Shown in pieces: positions 11,101 to 20,184 of a stretch of DNA of 64,000 nt. A program made the position numbers and the translations under genes. A model generated the notes under the pieces. That model worked only from the letters and a program-made list of their open reading frames with translations. It made no database searches and was not told where the DNA came from. How positions within the stretch are numbered: the first letter of the stretch is position 1; each line of letters starts with the position of its first letter. Origin of the DNA: Ctenosaura bakeri (Eukaryota; Chordata; Lepidosauria; Squamata; Iguanidae); the NCBI GenBank assembly GCA_948474755.1, contig CAOLHI010001659.1, forward strand, positions 1-64,000. The letters run 5' to 3'.

Positions 11101-11273
11101 AGATGGTTCATGAAGAGCTGCAGATTTTCAGTTTCGGGGGCGCGGGAGTCATATAGGTTCGCTACCCAGTCTGCTGCCAGTCCTTTCATCCGCTGGCTTA
11201 GGTATCGAATTCGGGCCGCATCATCCCGAAATAGATGGCCGTGATCAATCATGAAATTGTTTGCCATAGTCAA
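8091..11273 (-). CDS. Gag-Pol polyprotein, integrase truncated
   Basis: A single 1,060-residue frame holds capsid sequence (1-150, with AADWVANLYD and GTYSREFRNLA), a CCHC zinc knuckle (CFNCGKPGHLANTC, 182-195) and an aspartic protease (IDSG, 301-304). RT follows with FTKLDLKEAF (537-546), LPFGLQSGPSVF (573-584) and YLDDILIY (603-610). RNase H has QTDASD (758-763) and ADPLSR (871-876). The integrase zinc finger has H972, H979, C1009 and C1012. The integrase core begins (WDFIV, D1042) and is then lost: the frame jumps to a short out-of-frame tail and stops. Gag and Pol share one frame without a stop, as in Tf1. The first Met shown is not the native start because Gag begins at 11775. Confidence 0.9.
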   Translation of the reverse strand: MTMANNFMIDHGHLFRDDAARIRYLSQRMKGLAADWVANLYDSRAPETENLQLFMNHLRERFEDPHLLENTKYQLKRMKQGRNDVGTYSREFRNLATKVPWSDEILIELYKDGLNPDILHGCLMQANPQTLLGWVRLATEMEGITQTVQLNRQRQDVPKRQPRGPTVLNAEERNKRLRLGMCFNCGKPGHLANTCRGNQAPTGTKGARADPKNIEFTHQTAAAKQPLRRTSKDPAAATGDSDPDDETTSSSSSDIDGDSKPDCDDWQAAGTSVSTPKIPHFYATVAISGSDGTLHVHRALIDSGCSRSLLHPKLAKQLKTLYEPLECPIKLTQMDGTSMTGGVISKITKPISFQMDKNNYSMRFLVPKAMQFKLVLGIDWLREYNPQINWTAGTMSSSDENFSIPHEELQQIPSHYRDFQKAFHEREADKLPPHTDFDCKLELVDGATLPKPKIYPMSQKELLALKKFLNKNLARGFIKPSTAPTASPVFFRKRKDPSADPRLIVNYSAINQVISSNCYPIPLIRTVLDHLVQGKYFTKLDLKEAFHRIRMDPDSEWLTTLATPLGNFKWTVLPFGLQSGPSVFQMFLNTIFHDLLYQGVLIYLDDILIYADSMESHVSLVREVLRRLIDNNLVVNLSKCQFDTQTFDYLGYRIQDCSLKMDPSKINSILQWPVPKTVKQLQQFLGFANFYRNFIEDFAAITLPLTNLLRKPKGSTAGKAHRLCWSPECQSAFDHLKSKFTSEPLLLFPDSTKQFIVQTDASDFAMAAVLLQHDTTGALRPCAFISKKFSPQQANWPIWEKEAKAIHFALSSWRHLLEGARLPFEVWTDHRNLQALQSAKKLSPKQARWAEFFQRFRFKIVFKPGRTNQLADPLSRLPCFAESPATSSHSNTLFPASSLASQVTTRALAKTRLSASSLCDSALRDAIIHAAHADSWLPANKDKIEWVDNLPFYGTKVYVPPAAREQVLHRYHDSKPAGHFGFLKTLHAIRRLFWWPGLNPSVQTYIKQCATCNVSKSPTSKPQGLLQPLPAPASPWSVIAWDFIVFLPSRLFILFFIPVC

Positions 11274-11775
11274 AAAAAAAGGAGAGTTTCTCCCCCTTCC
11301 CGTTGAAGGTCGCTTTCAGGTCTCCCACATTTCTGAGTAACAGTGGCGCTGGCGTGTGCCCTGTTGGTTGCTGGGGCGGACCAGGGGTGCCTGCCGCCGA
11401 GACAGCCGCTCGTGGTTCTCCTCCTGGTGATCTCCCTGTCTGCGAGGGACGGATGCGCATCTCGCGTAGCATGGTCTTGAGTTCGAGTATCTCCTCATCT
11501 TTTCTTTCCAGTTCGGTTTCCATTTGCTTTATCTCCTCCAAAAGGGATAGGTCTTTTGCTGATGTATCCCATCTAGCAGCCCTTCTGCGTTGTCTCAACG
11601 ACGTATGTGGCTTTTCTCCCCAGACCCAGGTTTGGTCGCTTGTGGGGGTTTCCATAGCCTCGGTCAGGCGCAATTTTGTCTTGGTATCCAGGGGCACTTC
11701 AGTTTCTGTAGCTCCATCAGATTCTGCAGATCCTTGCTCTTCTTCAGTAATCGACTGGTCCATCAATTGGTGCAT
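11245..11775 (-). CDS. Gag N-terminal region of the Gypsy element
   Basis: The ATG at 11775 lies only 25 bases from the LTR edge. The 176-residue frame contains a coiled-coil stretch (LLEEIKQMETELERKDEEILEL, about residues 78-99), a Pro/Gly-rich linker and then the start of the capsid-like part (FNGKGEKLSFF). It ends where a homopolymer of nine T (sense) shifts the frame: capsid coding continues in the next frame from about 11273. One base in that run accounts for the break. It could be a real mutation or a sequencing slip. It is not an accessory gene, since the two frames together give the usual Gag order. Confidence 0.75.
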   Translation of the reverse strand: MHQLMDQSITEEEQGSAESDGATETEVPLDTKTKLRLTEAMETPTSDQTWVWGEKPHTSLRQRRRAARWDTSAKDLSLLEEIKQMETELERKDEEILELKTMLREMRIRPSQTGRSPGGEPRAAVSAAGTPGPPQQPTGHTPAPLLLRNVGDLKATFNGKGEKLSFFFDYGKQFHD

Positions 11776-11786
11776 TTTTTGAAAGG

Positions 11787-11799
11787 ATTCTCGAGCTTT
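11787..11799 (-). promoter_or_regulatory. Self-complementary primer-binding site
   Basis: Immediately after the 5' LTR the sense strand reads G then AAAGCTCGAGAAT. The LTR sense strand carries the exact complement, ATTCTCGAGCTTT, at 11901-11889, just below the TATA-like box. No tRNA-type TGG start is present. In Tf1 and Sushi-like elements the 5' end of the RNA folds back to prime minus-strand DNA; the same is inferred here from 13 of 13 pairing positions, six of them in the palindrome CTCGAG. Confidence 0.7.
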
Positions 11800-11800
11800 C

Positions 11801-12105
11801 TGTCAGGAACAGATTCACTCTTACACGGATCAACAAACTTAATAGAAGATTTATTGTAACATAGTAAGGGATGCTGTCTTCAGACGTTAAAGCTCGAGAA
11901 TGGAACGTTTTCCCCCACCTTACACTTTAACAGACAGTTTCTCCTAAGATAGTTGTAAAAGAACGAACGTCATCATGCCAAACGGTTCCTTTGAAATTCC
12001 AGCCAGAAGGAATGGTTGGCGCCTGGGAATAGCTAACAGCCTACTATCACTATTTCCTCAGTCTACTGCTATCCTAAAACAATAAAACATGGAGGACTCC
12101 CGACA
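11801..12105 (-). repeat. 5' LTR of the Gypsy element
   Basis: It is identical by eye to the 3' LTR except for one fewer C near 11912. A TATA-like TTAAAG (sense) at 11925-11930 lies about 25-30 bp upstream of the sense ATTCTCGAG at 11901, consistent with a promoter and RNA start there. AATAAA occurs downstream in sense. Confidence 0.88.
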
Positions 12106-12110
12106 CTTCT

Positions 12111-13320
12111 GGTCCAAAATTCACAATTCAAACAGTTTTTGATCAGGTATTTACTTTCAAGTGACAAGAATCAGACCGAAAACTTACTCCTTCCTTGTCT
12201 TCATAGACACCAATTACTCACACTGGCTGGAGAGTTCATTAAAAAAAAGTCTTTAGAGTGCACTTTCACTCTGGAGTTAACTCAAAGAAACCTTTGAGTA
12301 CCCTTGTGGCTTTTCAAACATATTTTAAATTTAAAAAGTTGATGGCAATGCTAGTTCCTTGGCTGGCTACCTCAGCGTGGGTGTGGCAGCTCTTCGGTCT
12401 CTCCAGCTCCAGGCATACACCCCCAAAACAGTTGGAGGCTAGCCTGGAGCAGAATATTGACCCCCTATGAGTCCCAGCTGTACCCCCTTTACCGGGGAGG
12501 TGGGGTGTCTGCTGAGTTGAGTTGTTGAAAAAGAAAAAAAAACGCTCAGCTCATCCATGTGAGATGGTACCTTGGTTAGGAGCTCGCTATGGAGCTCTTT
12601 CACCAAGCTGTCTCCACCGTGCCATGCAATCCAGAAGTCATAAAACTGTTTTATTATTTTCAAAGATCACTGTTGTTCTTAGAGCCAAACATTTACAATG
12701 ACATTACTTTGAAAATATGTTCTAGTTATATACAATCAGCAGAATCAATATCAGTAAACAAAATTACCTTAACACCTGGGTCCCCATGAAATGCAAACGT
12801 ATGAGGTGAGAAACATTCTTTTGTTTTAGATGGAGCAGGTATAGTTTTTACTGGACTTATACTTCCTGAAAGAAAGTGTTGAACTTATGTGAGGTATATA
12901 TCGCAGCACTCTGATATTAGATTAACTTACAACTTTGTTGTGCAATGTACAACTAAAGTGTTTTATAAGTGTGACAATGATGAAAAAATGGTAGCAGTTG
13001 GATTCCTCATAAATTACATACAGCACTTTTAGTAGTTTCAAACAAACAGTCACTCATTAGCATTGTAATTTTATGAACCTATATGAAGCATTTTGTTCGA
13101 AAGTCAGTTTGAAGCTTGAAATTTCCCAGGCATACACAAATATTCTTTATTTTTAAAATCTTTTTTTGTTTGTTTGTTTAAGCAGGTTTTCAATCTATAA
13201 GCACATAAGCTTTTATTGGGATGTTTCACTTCTTTTTTAAACTTTGCATAGTTTTTAACTCTTTTAATACTGTTTTATATGGGGAATTTTATTTTATTTT
13301 AAATTCATTGTTCTATTTTT
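12111..13320. other. Unassigned sequence right of the Gypsy element
   Basis: No gene was recognised. The sequence is moderately AT-rich and probably old repeat material. A short open frame near 12439-12663 has no family features. Confidence 0.3.
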
Positions 13321-13391
13321 TAACTGTCTCTTCTGGTATCCAACTTGGGTCCCACTCTGGGAAAAGGATAGCATACAAAATAAATAAATAG

Positions 13392-13423
<32 letters not shown>

Positions 13424-13424
13424 C
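13320..13424 (+). repeat. L2-like LINE 3' end with (TCAA)n tail
   Basis: TTGGGTCCCACTCTGGGAAA followed by a run of AAATAAAT resembles the 3' end of reptile L2-type LINEs (CCxGGGTCCCxxxGGGA..ATAAATAAA). The tail continues as (TCAA)n at 13391-13421. Only the end is identifiable. Confidence 0.45.
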
Positions 13425-13715
13425 ATACCAGTGATTCCAATTCTCAGGATGGCATGGACGAGTAATCCACAACAATTAAGTTAATCCCATGTATCAACCA
13501 GAACAGGCAAGAGTCCAAGTTCTTTTTCCATCATGACAGTTAGGACCCCTTCCCTTCTCTGATAATTTTTAGTATCCTGATGAATGAACCAATCAGGTTT
13601 CAGCCATTCTCTGGCAAACAGTGATAGAAATGTTAGAGGAAATGGAGAAAGGAGAAGAAATGAAAAACATACAAAATAAAATAGATCAATCAATCAGATA
13701 CCAGTGATTCCAATT
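13425..13715. repeat. 255-bp insert between 18-bp direct repeats
   Basis: ATACCAGTGATTCCAATT occurs exactly at 13425-13442 and 13698-13715. Each copy is preceded by a similar AAATA..AGATCAATCAATCA tail. Either a short retroposon with a tail like its neighbour's inserted here, or a larger direct duplication of tail plus flank took place. The interior is not recognised. Confidence 0.55.
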
Positions 13716-14120
13716 TCTTTCTCTCTTCTGAGATGTCTAGATAGGACTGAATTTGAGCCTTGTTTGTGACTTGCTTTGTGCTGATTTATTAAAATTACTT
13801 AAACAATTTGTTAATGGAAAACCAAGAAATCTACAGTGTGATAGCATGTTTGACATTGGCAATGAGGAGAGGTGGTGGGAGTATTGAAGACAACAAGGTT
13901 AGCATTATGGCTGATATTATAATTCAGAATCTCCTTCCTTTCAGTTGTTCAAATGGTTCAAATGGTGTTGCAGAAGAGGATTTTTTTTTTTTTTTAAAAA
14001 GAACTATCTGTGTAGACAAGGGAAGGAAAACAAGCAGTGACTAGTCAACGTATCAATGTTCCTCCAAATCAGTTTGAGGAATGATCCCAATTGATAAAGA
14101 TTTAAATTAAACTAAACAAC
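13716..14120. other. Unassigned sequence
   Basis: No gene, LINE motif or terminal repeat was recognised. A T-rich run lies at 13981-13994. Confidence 0.3.
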
Positions 14121-14124
14121 TGTA

Positions 14125-14450
14125 ATCATTGCCCATTTCAGCCCAGTTTTCTAATCTATCAGGATCCTTTTGAATTCTGTTCTTATCTTTCAATGTGTTA
14201 GCTACCCCTTCCAGTATTTTATCACCTGCAAATTTGATAAGTATTCCCTCCACCCCATCATCTCAATCATCAATAAATACATTGAAGGACATTGGTTCCA
14301 GGCCAAAACCCTGAGTCACTCCACTTCAGACCTCCTTCCAATATGAAGTACAGCCACTGATGACAACTTTTTGAGATCGTGGTTTTCTGACCAATCTTTT
14401 TGAGCTTTAGCTTTCCTTACAGTAATCCTACAAGCTTGGGCTACACATCT
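14125..14450 (-). pseudogene. CR1 reverse transcriptase fragment, old
   Basis: The plus strand reads CAGTTTTCTAATCTATCAGG and ATCACCTGCAAATTTGAT, which align with the minus-strand CR1 at 6360-6470 across the FADDTKL region. It then continues through the PQG-coding block (ACCCTGAGTCACTCCACTTC). It is more diverged than the other CR1 copies and has several frame breaks. Confidence 0.65.
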
Positions 14451-14554
14451 GAAAGGCCTTTTTTTAAAAAGTAAAATGCCATTTGTATTAAAATAAATCT
14501 TAGAAGCTCATTTGCAAACATAATTAAAATGTATATTAACACATACATACATAG

Positions 14555-15362
14555 ATCCAGGTAAGACTAAGTCATTAGTCAGGCAAATAAACGCCATTCC
14601 TATGGATAATAGGCTTAAACAGAAGCTGGAGTTTTTCTAGAGGATGCAATTGTGAGAAGCCCACCAGGACACTGATTGACAGATAACCATCCCCTGTGCA
14701 CCTGGACTCCTTCCTCTTTCCTTGTAGCACCCACAATAGACAGTTATTACAACACGCATTATGGCTTTGTCACCCAAACACTGCGAACATTAGGGGGTTG
14801 AACATTAGTGGGTTGATTGCATGCACCCTAACTCCCATTGTTCCACATCTGGAACTGCACATATCTTCTACCACCACAGGCTATTCTTTTTGGGTACAAG
14901 TACCCCTGATTCTAGGATGCCCAGTACAGTCTCCCAAAGGTCTACCCATCACTCTGTCCATCTGGGTCCTGATGGACAGCGTTTAGGTCCTACCTAAGCC
15001 AAGCCACATTTCAGCTTCTTCGTTACTCTTCTGGATTGGTAATTACAACCCCAAAACCTCAGCCTCTCTATCCATATTCTTTCCTCCCTTTATTCTTTAG
15101 TTAGCTCTTGTGTGAATGTTTGTTTGTATTTTGTATGCATGCATGAGTGAATTCCTCCCAATAAAAAACACAATTTTAGCTTACTTTAGAATCCCTGGCT
15201 GGTTCTTTTCCTGCATGTGCCTGTAAACATTGGTAGAAAGGTCTTGCTAAGTTACCCCCCTCTCATTATCCTCCTGATTTTGAGCTAATTCATTCCCCAC
15301 TTTTGCAAGGAGGTATTGACATCATAGAGTGGCCCTTGCAGCACCTATATTTTAGGGTAACA
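14555..15362 (+). repeat. LTR of a second family, ending GGGTAACA
   Basis: The sequence matches in reverse the repeats at 23734-25000 and 54968-55895, for example in GATAATAGGCTTAAA, CCCACCAGGACACTGATTGA and CAATAGACAGTTATTAC. AATAAA at 15160 is the probable poly(A) signal in plus orientation. The right end is TTTTAGGGTAACA at 15362, the mirror of TGTTACCCCAAAA at the minus-strand copies. It interrupts CR1 sequence, which starts right after it. The left boundary is approximate. Confidence 0.6.
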
Positions 15363-16572
15363 CAACAGTGATGAACCTGTCAATGGAGTGGAAGTAGTAC
15401 GATTCTTTGGCGGAAAACACCATTTCCTCTTTGGGATTTGTCATTCAAAGGAAAGGAAAAGCCAAATGTAATCACACAGACATGTGTTCTGGATTTCAAG
15501 ATAGCTGCTGTAAGTAAGTTTAGGTAAATACTAGGTGGGATCCCATGATCAGAAACACTCAGAGTGAAAGGAGTTCATGATCCATGGGAGTTTCTTAAAG
15601 ATGAGATACTGAAGGCACAATTACAAAGAAATTCATGGAGGAAGAAGTGTGGGAGGTGTATAAAGAAACCAGAGTACAAAAAACTCTCAGTTGAGCTGAG
15701 ATTTGAAGAGTCAATATAAGAAAAGAAAGAAGGGGGAAAGCACCAAAGAGACATACAAACAAAACCCCGTACTTTTAAGGGGAAAATTAGAAAATCTCCA
15801 AATAAGTTTAGATTTACTAGAGAAATTAAAAATAATAAAAGGTTTTTCTTTTTTTAATCTAAGTTTAGAGCAAGAGGAAGAACAAGAAAATATTAGGACT
15901 ATTGTGCAGAGAAGATGGTGAAATGCTAAGAGGGGACAGAGAGAAGACCAAACTGTTGAAACTTCTTTGCTTCAGTTTTCTCCCAAAAGGAAAGCAGTGC
16001 TCTAACTGGTGTCTAGATCGAGGGAGGTACTGGTACCAATCTACTCTGCTTTGGTTAGACCCCATCTTGAATACTGTGTCCAGTTCTGGGCACCCCAATT
16101 CAAGAGGGATATTGAAAAGCTGGAGCAAGTCCAGAGGAGGGTGACCAAAATGGTGAGAGGCCTGGAAACCATGCCCTATGGGGATAGACTTAGAGAGCTG
16201 GGTATGTTTAGTCTGCAGAAGAGAAGGTTAAGAGGGGACATGATAGCCATGTTTAAATATTTGAAGAGACACCACGTAGAGGAAGGAGAGGGCTTGTTTT
16301 CTGCTGCTCCAGAGACCAGGACAAGGAGCAATGGATTCAAGCTGCAGGAAAGGAGATTCCACCTGAACCTCAGGAAGAACTTCCTGACAGTCAGGGCTGT
16401 CCGGCAGTGGAATATGCTGCCTCGGAATGTAGTGGAGTCTCCTTCCTTGGAGGTTTTTAAGCAGAGGCTTGATGGTCATCTGTCGGGAGTGCTTTGAGGG
16501 TGTTCCTGCATGGCAGGGGGTTGGACTGAATGGCCCCTGTGGTCTCTTCCAACTCTACATTTCTATGATTCT
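15363..16572 (+). mobile_element. CR1 LINE, internally deleted
   Basis: The copy runs from the endonuclease C-terminal region (15363 on) through the linker before RT (AGAAGATGGTGAAATG), then skips most of RT at about 16005. It resumes at [17 protein letters not shown] and continues to the 3' end at 16572. It ends in the CR1 tail octamer (TTCTATGATTC). After removal of the L1 at 16573-17302 the tail continues to about 17341 as repeated TCTATGATTCTATGA. Confidence 0.8.
16009..16497 (+). pseudogene. CR1 ORF2 C-terminal domain
   Basis: A 162-residue open frame covers the RT thumb and C-terminal part, including [19 protein letters not shown] and [18 protein letters not shown], and ends [20 protein letters not shown] then SGVL. 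It aligns nearly residue for residue with the ends of the CR1 copies at 5655-6074 and 43300-44661. The catalytic part is missing, so it is inactive. Confidence 0.85.
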
Positions 16573-17302
16573 TTTTTTTATATATATATAATAATTTTTT
16601 ATTAATTATATAACTAGAAAACAAAAGCAAAAAATTAAACACCATGTGTTATACATAATAGTGAAAAAAAAAAGGAAAATTTTTTTTCCTTTAAACAACA
16701 TAAACTTGCATTATTATTTTTTTCTCTTTTACACTTGAAATCATAACCTTATTCAGCTTATTCCATATCATACAGCTTATACATTTTTGTTCTATTATTA
16801 ATTATAATCTTATTACTTCAAAGTCAGTTAACTTTTAACTTTTTTTTTCCTTTTAAAATATCCAATTTCATCAATAGATCACAAGTTTAACACACACGCG
16901 TAATATAAAATAATAATAAAAAATAAAGAATACAAAACCAAACCAAACAAAAGAAAAAAATATATATATATACCCACCCCCCAGAGCCAACTTTTTATTT
17001 AATCCACTTTCCAAAATTGCCATTCTTCTTGTAATAGGGTAGCTTTACCATCTCTTATCAAAGCTTTTTCCAAAAATATTTTCCAAATTTCCTCAAAATC
17101 ATTCCCTTTTGTTAAACCTTTCATAAATCTAATTCTACATGTTAATTTATCATTAATTGCAATTTTCCACACTTCTTTATACCATTCCTCTATTTGAAAT
17201 TTTTCATTTGTTTTCCATTTTTTTGCTATTATTAATCTCGCTGCAATTAACAAATTTGTTATTAATTCTTTTCTTACCTTTCTTTTCTTACATTTCTTTT
17301 CT
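16573..17302 (-). mobile_element. 5'-truncated L1 inserted in the CR1 tail
   Basis: TACATTTCTATGATTCT (17 bp) is duplicated exactly at 16556-16572 and 17303-17319. The insert begins with a T/A-rich tract on the plus strand (its 3' tail) and is about 730 bp long. On the minus strand 16999-17253 encodes the end of L1 ORF2 (ARLIIAKKWK, IEEWYKEVWKIAINDKLT). The target duplication and truncation are typical of L1 retrotransposition. Confidence 0.85.
16999..17253 (-). pseudogene. L1 ORF2 C-terminal fragment
   Basis: The 84-residue frame carries the hydrophobic and tryptophan-rich end of L1 ORF2 (NEKFQIEEWYKEVWKIA..FLEKALI). No catalytic domain is present because the copy is 5'-truncated. Confidence 0.75.
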
Positions 17303-17341
17303 TACATTTCTATGATTCTATGAGTCTATGATTCTATGAAA

Positions 17342-17866
17342 ATAGACAAAATGATGCAGTAAGGGGACTACAGCCCAAAATAAGTGAAGAGGTAGTATAG
17401 AAATACTTAAGCTATTTTAAATGAATCCAATGTTTGAAGCCAAGTGAACTGCACCCAAAGGTACTAAATAAACTTGCAGATGTAATCTCAGAGTTATTTT
17501 CCATCATAGCTGAGAATTCTTGGGGAACAGAAGATGTATCAGCATATTGAAAGAGGTAAAATGCCATTTTCAAAGACAAAAAACAGAACCCAAACAATTA
17601 CTAGCTAGACAGCTTGATTTTAATACCCAGGAAGGTTCTAGAACCCATTGTTGAAAAGTTAGCCAGTGCATACTTAGAAAGGAATGCTGTGATTACTAAG
17701 AGCCAGCATGGGTTTCTGAGAAACAAATCATGCCACATTAGTCACATCCTTTGCTTTGATAGACTTAAAAGCTTGGTAGATCAGAGGAGTGCTGCAGAAG
17801 TATTATATCAAGATTTCAGTAAGGCCTGTGTGGTCTCTTCCAACTCTACATTTCTATGATTCTATG
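17342..17866 (+). pseudogene. Old CR1 fragment with RT-to-3'UTR deletion
   Basis: Diverged CR1 sequence encodes the region before RT (LIPRKVLEPIVEKLASAYLE, KSQHGFLRNKSCHISHI) up to DFSKA. At AAGGCCTGTG (about 17821-17830) it passes directly into the conserved 3' UTR (GTGGTCTCTTCCAACTCTA) and the ATTCTATGA tail. Most of RT is lost. The shared AAGGCC at the junction suggests a deletion through short homology. Confidence 0.72.
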
Positions 17867-18002
17867 ATAAGGAGTCCTATGACAAGTCTCTCTGAACAAA
17901 TGCTGTCAGGGAATGAGGCTTCCTCTTTGTCACTGACCTGTTTGGCAGCAGAGTAAATAGCCACTACTTTTATATAGCTGCTGTCTCATTCTTTGGGGCT
18001 CA

Positions 18003-18224
18003 GGCCATTTCTACACTACACTGGCCATTTCCGCATGACACTCCTATAGTGCGATGATTCCACTTTCAACCTCCTATGGAATCCTGGGGTTTGCAGTTTA
18101 GGGAGGGGCATTTAGAATTTTCAGACAGACAGCTCTTTGACCTCAGTAAACTACAAACCTCAGAATTCCACAGGATGTTGAAAGTGGGATAATAGCACCA
18201 TAACAGTGTAGTATGGAAATGACC
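18003..18224. mobile_element. Palindromic MITE with 3-bp target duplication
   Basis: The ends are GGCCATTTCTACACTACAC (18003) and GTGTAGTATGGAAATGACC (18224), with TCA duplicated at 18000-18002 and 18225-18227. The left end contains a second GGCCATTTCCGCATGACAC at 18023, an internal terminal duplication. Inner arms repeat TTTGCAGTTTAGGGAG in inverted, diverged form. It shares its arms with 56901-57080. Confidence 0.7.
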
Positions 18225-19145
18225 TCAGTCTCTAGGGAGAGAAAAGAAGATGAGCTTGTGTTTGGGGTGAGCAATGATTGTTTGCCTCAGCTATTAGGAG
18301 CCTTATGTGGGTGTGTTTGTTTGTTTGTTTTTGAAAGTGTGCTCTCTCTCAGCACATGGCCTAAGGGGTGTGACTCCTGTTGAGTTACTGACTTGGTCAG
18401 TGGTGGAGTTAGCAGCCACTATTTCTATATAGCTGCTGTCTCATTCGTTGGAGCTCAGCAAACAGGAAGAGAAAAGCAGGTATTTGAGAGGCATGTCATA
18501 TGGGATATTAAGAACAATGCCTGAACAATGCTGATATGTATTTAAGATAATAAACATAGGTGGTGATGGAATTGTTGCAGCGACCTGAAACATCTGTGTC
18601 ATGTCTGCTTTCTTGCTGGAGGATCCACTATGCTATATCTGCAGCAAGTGCATACTGGTAGCCCTGCTGGAGGAGAAGTTCCAGCAATTTGAGGTCCTTT
18701 TAGCTACAGTTCAACCTATCAGGGAGGATGAAGGTTTTTAAAAAATATTTTTTTATTTATTTACTTATTTATTTTGGAAAAAGTGAAACAGACTCTTCTG
18801 GAAGGGCAAGAAATGAGGGGTGCTTCTTGGGAGGGTGAGAATTCTGAAACATAGGAAGAAAGTATTTTGAGGTATATGACATACAGAAACAGAATGATCA
18901 AGAACCATGCTTCAAGTCTGGAGCTACACAATCAATTCCAAGCTCTCCCCTTAATTGGAGATTATGAGGTACAGGAATAGGGACAAAAGCCTCTGAAATT
19001 ATGGAGGTGGCCTTGGAGGATTCTTTGAATGGAAAAGCTACTCTCAGCTCTCAGATGAAAAAGAGAGATGGTGTCAAGAGCTGATTCTCCACTGCAAAGA
19101 ACAGAAGCAGTGTGTCATGTCAGCATTTCTCATGACATGATTTGT

Positions 19146-20184
19146 ACTGATGATTACCTAGTAAATATGTTAGTCTTTACAATACGGTATATCATAATGA
19201 TATTGTGTACATATGTAAAGAACATAGATCCTTGGAGGTTATTATGTAGTGCTAAGTAATGCCTATTGCAAATGAAACTATGTGGCTGTGAAATTATATG
19301 TTGATCATGTTTGGAAGGGTTATTGTGTAGCCTTGCTTGATTGAAAATAGATATAATTGTACTTATATACTGATTGCATAGAAAGTAGGTATAAATAATT
19401 ATTCTTCTGTTATTGTAGTAGGCACTGCTATATATTGGGCGTGCATAATTAGTACTTGGTATTAATCGTTTTGAAAGGGGATAGTATATACCTTGATAAA
19501 CTAGGAAAGCTGGAGATAATAAACAGAGCAGTTCATTGGAGGGGTTAGAAGGGACCAAATGCCCAAATTGGCCTTTGAAGGTTATTTTATATCTAGCTCA
19601 AAACAGTGAGAGTTGGATACAGATTGGAGTCAAAGGAAAACATAAGGATAGGCTGAGAGAATTAGCATTAGCTAAGCAGGAAGCAGGGGTTAAAAGAGAG
19701 AGCAAAGGAGGGGCAAAGGATGGCAGGTTTGGATACCATCAGAAACCTGTTGAATTACTGAGACATGTAAATTCAACCAATCAATGTAAGACGAGCTGAA
19801 TAATTATTGCTATATATTCCTTGTTTGGAGAACTCTGGTCAGTTTCTCCCACTTTAAGTACTGTTTGGATTCAATCCATACTTCCAATAAAAGAACATTT
19901 CTGTCTATGTGTGTTTCCACATTTCTGAGTATTCCCAATGGAGATGGTTTAGAGCCACACATGACACAGTGAAATGTGGGCTTGTTAAGATGTCTTGAAT
20001 GGCATGGTATCTCCATGATGTAACAAAGAGCCTACCAAGACTAATCAATCCATCAGCCACTGCTCCTTCCTTCTGATCCACATTGGAAGAAACAGTACTG
20101 CAGAATATTGCCTTCACCATATTGAAAGAGACTGTGAAGTTCAAGGAAGAAAGCTAAAGTGTTACCAGGCCATATACCCCCCAC
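19146..20184. other. Unassigned insert in old CR1
   Basis: About 1 kb separates CR1 ORF1 pieces. It has no recognisable protein motif. It may belong to the neighbouring LTR element, but no second LTR was found. Confidence 0.3.

Larger units (their letters stand above)
7615..12105 (-). mobile_element. Young Tf1/Sushi-like Ty3-Gypsy retrotransposon
   Basis: A 4.5-kb element in minus orientation is bounded by LTRs of 306 bp (7615-7920) and 305 bp (11801-12105). The LTRs differ, as far as I can read, by one C in a C run. CTTCT is duplicated at 7610-7614 and 12106-12110. Protein order is Gag, CCHC knuckle, protease, RT, RNase H, integrase, as in Ty3/Gypsy. The primer-binding site adjoins the 5' LTR and is complementary to LTR sequence at the predicted RNA start, the self-priming arrangement known from Tf1 and Sushi-type chromoviruses. 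A large part of the integrase is deleted and one Gag frameshift is present. Confidence 0.9.

Noticed and set aside
11272..11280. Programmed frameshift site
   Set aside because: The T run lies inside Gag and not between Gag and Pol, so a programmed shift there would serve no evident purpose. A one-base length change is simpler.
11245..11775. Separate accessory gene upstream of Gag-Pol
   Set aside because: The frame flows into capsid coding across a single homopolymer and holds the Gag N-terminal region, so it is part of Gag.
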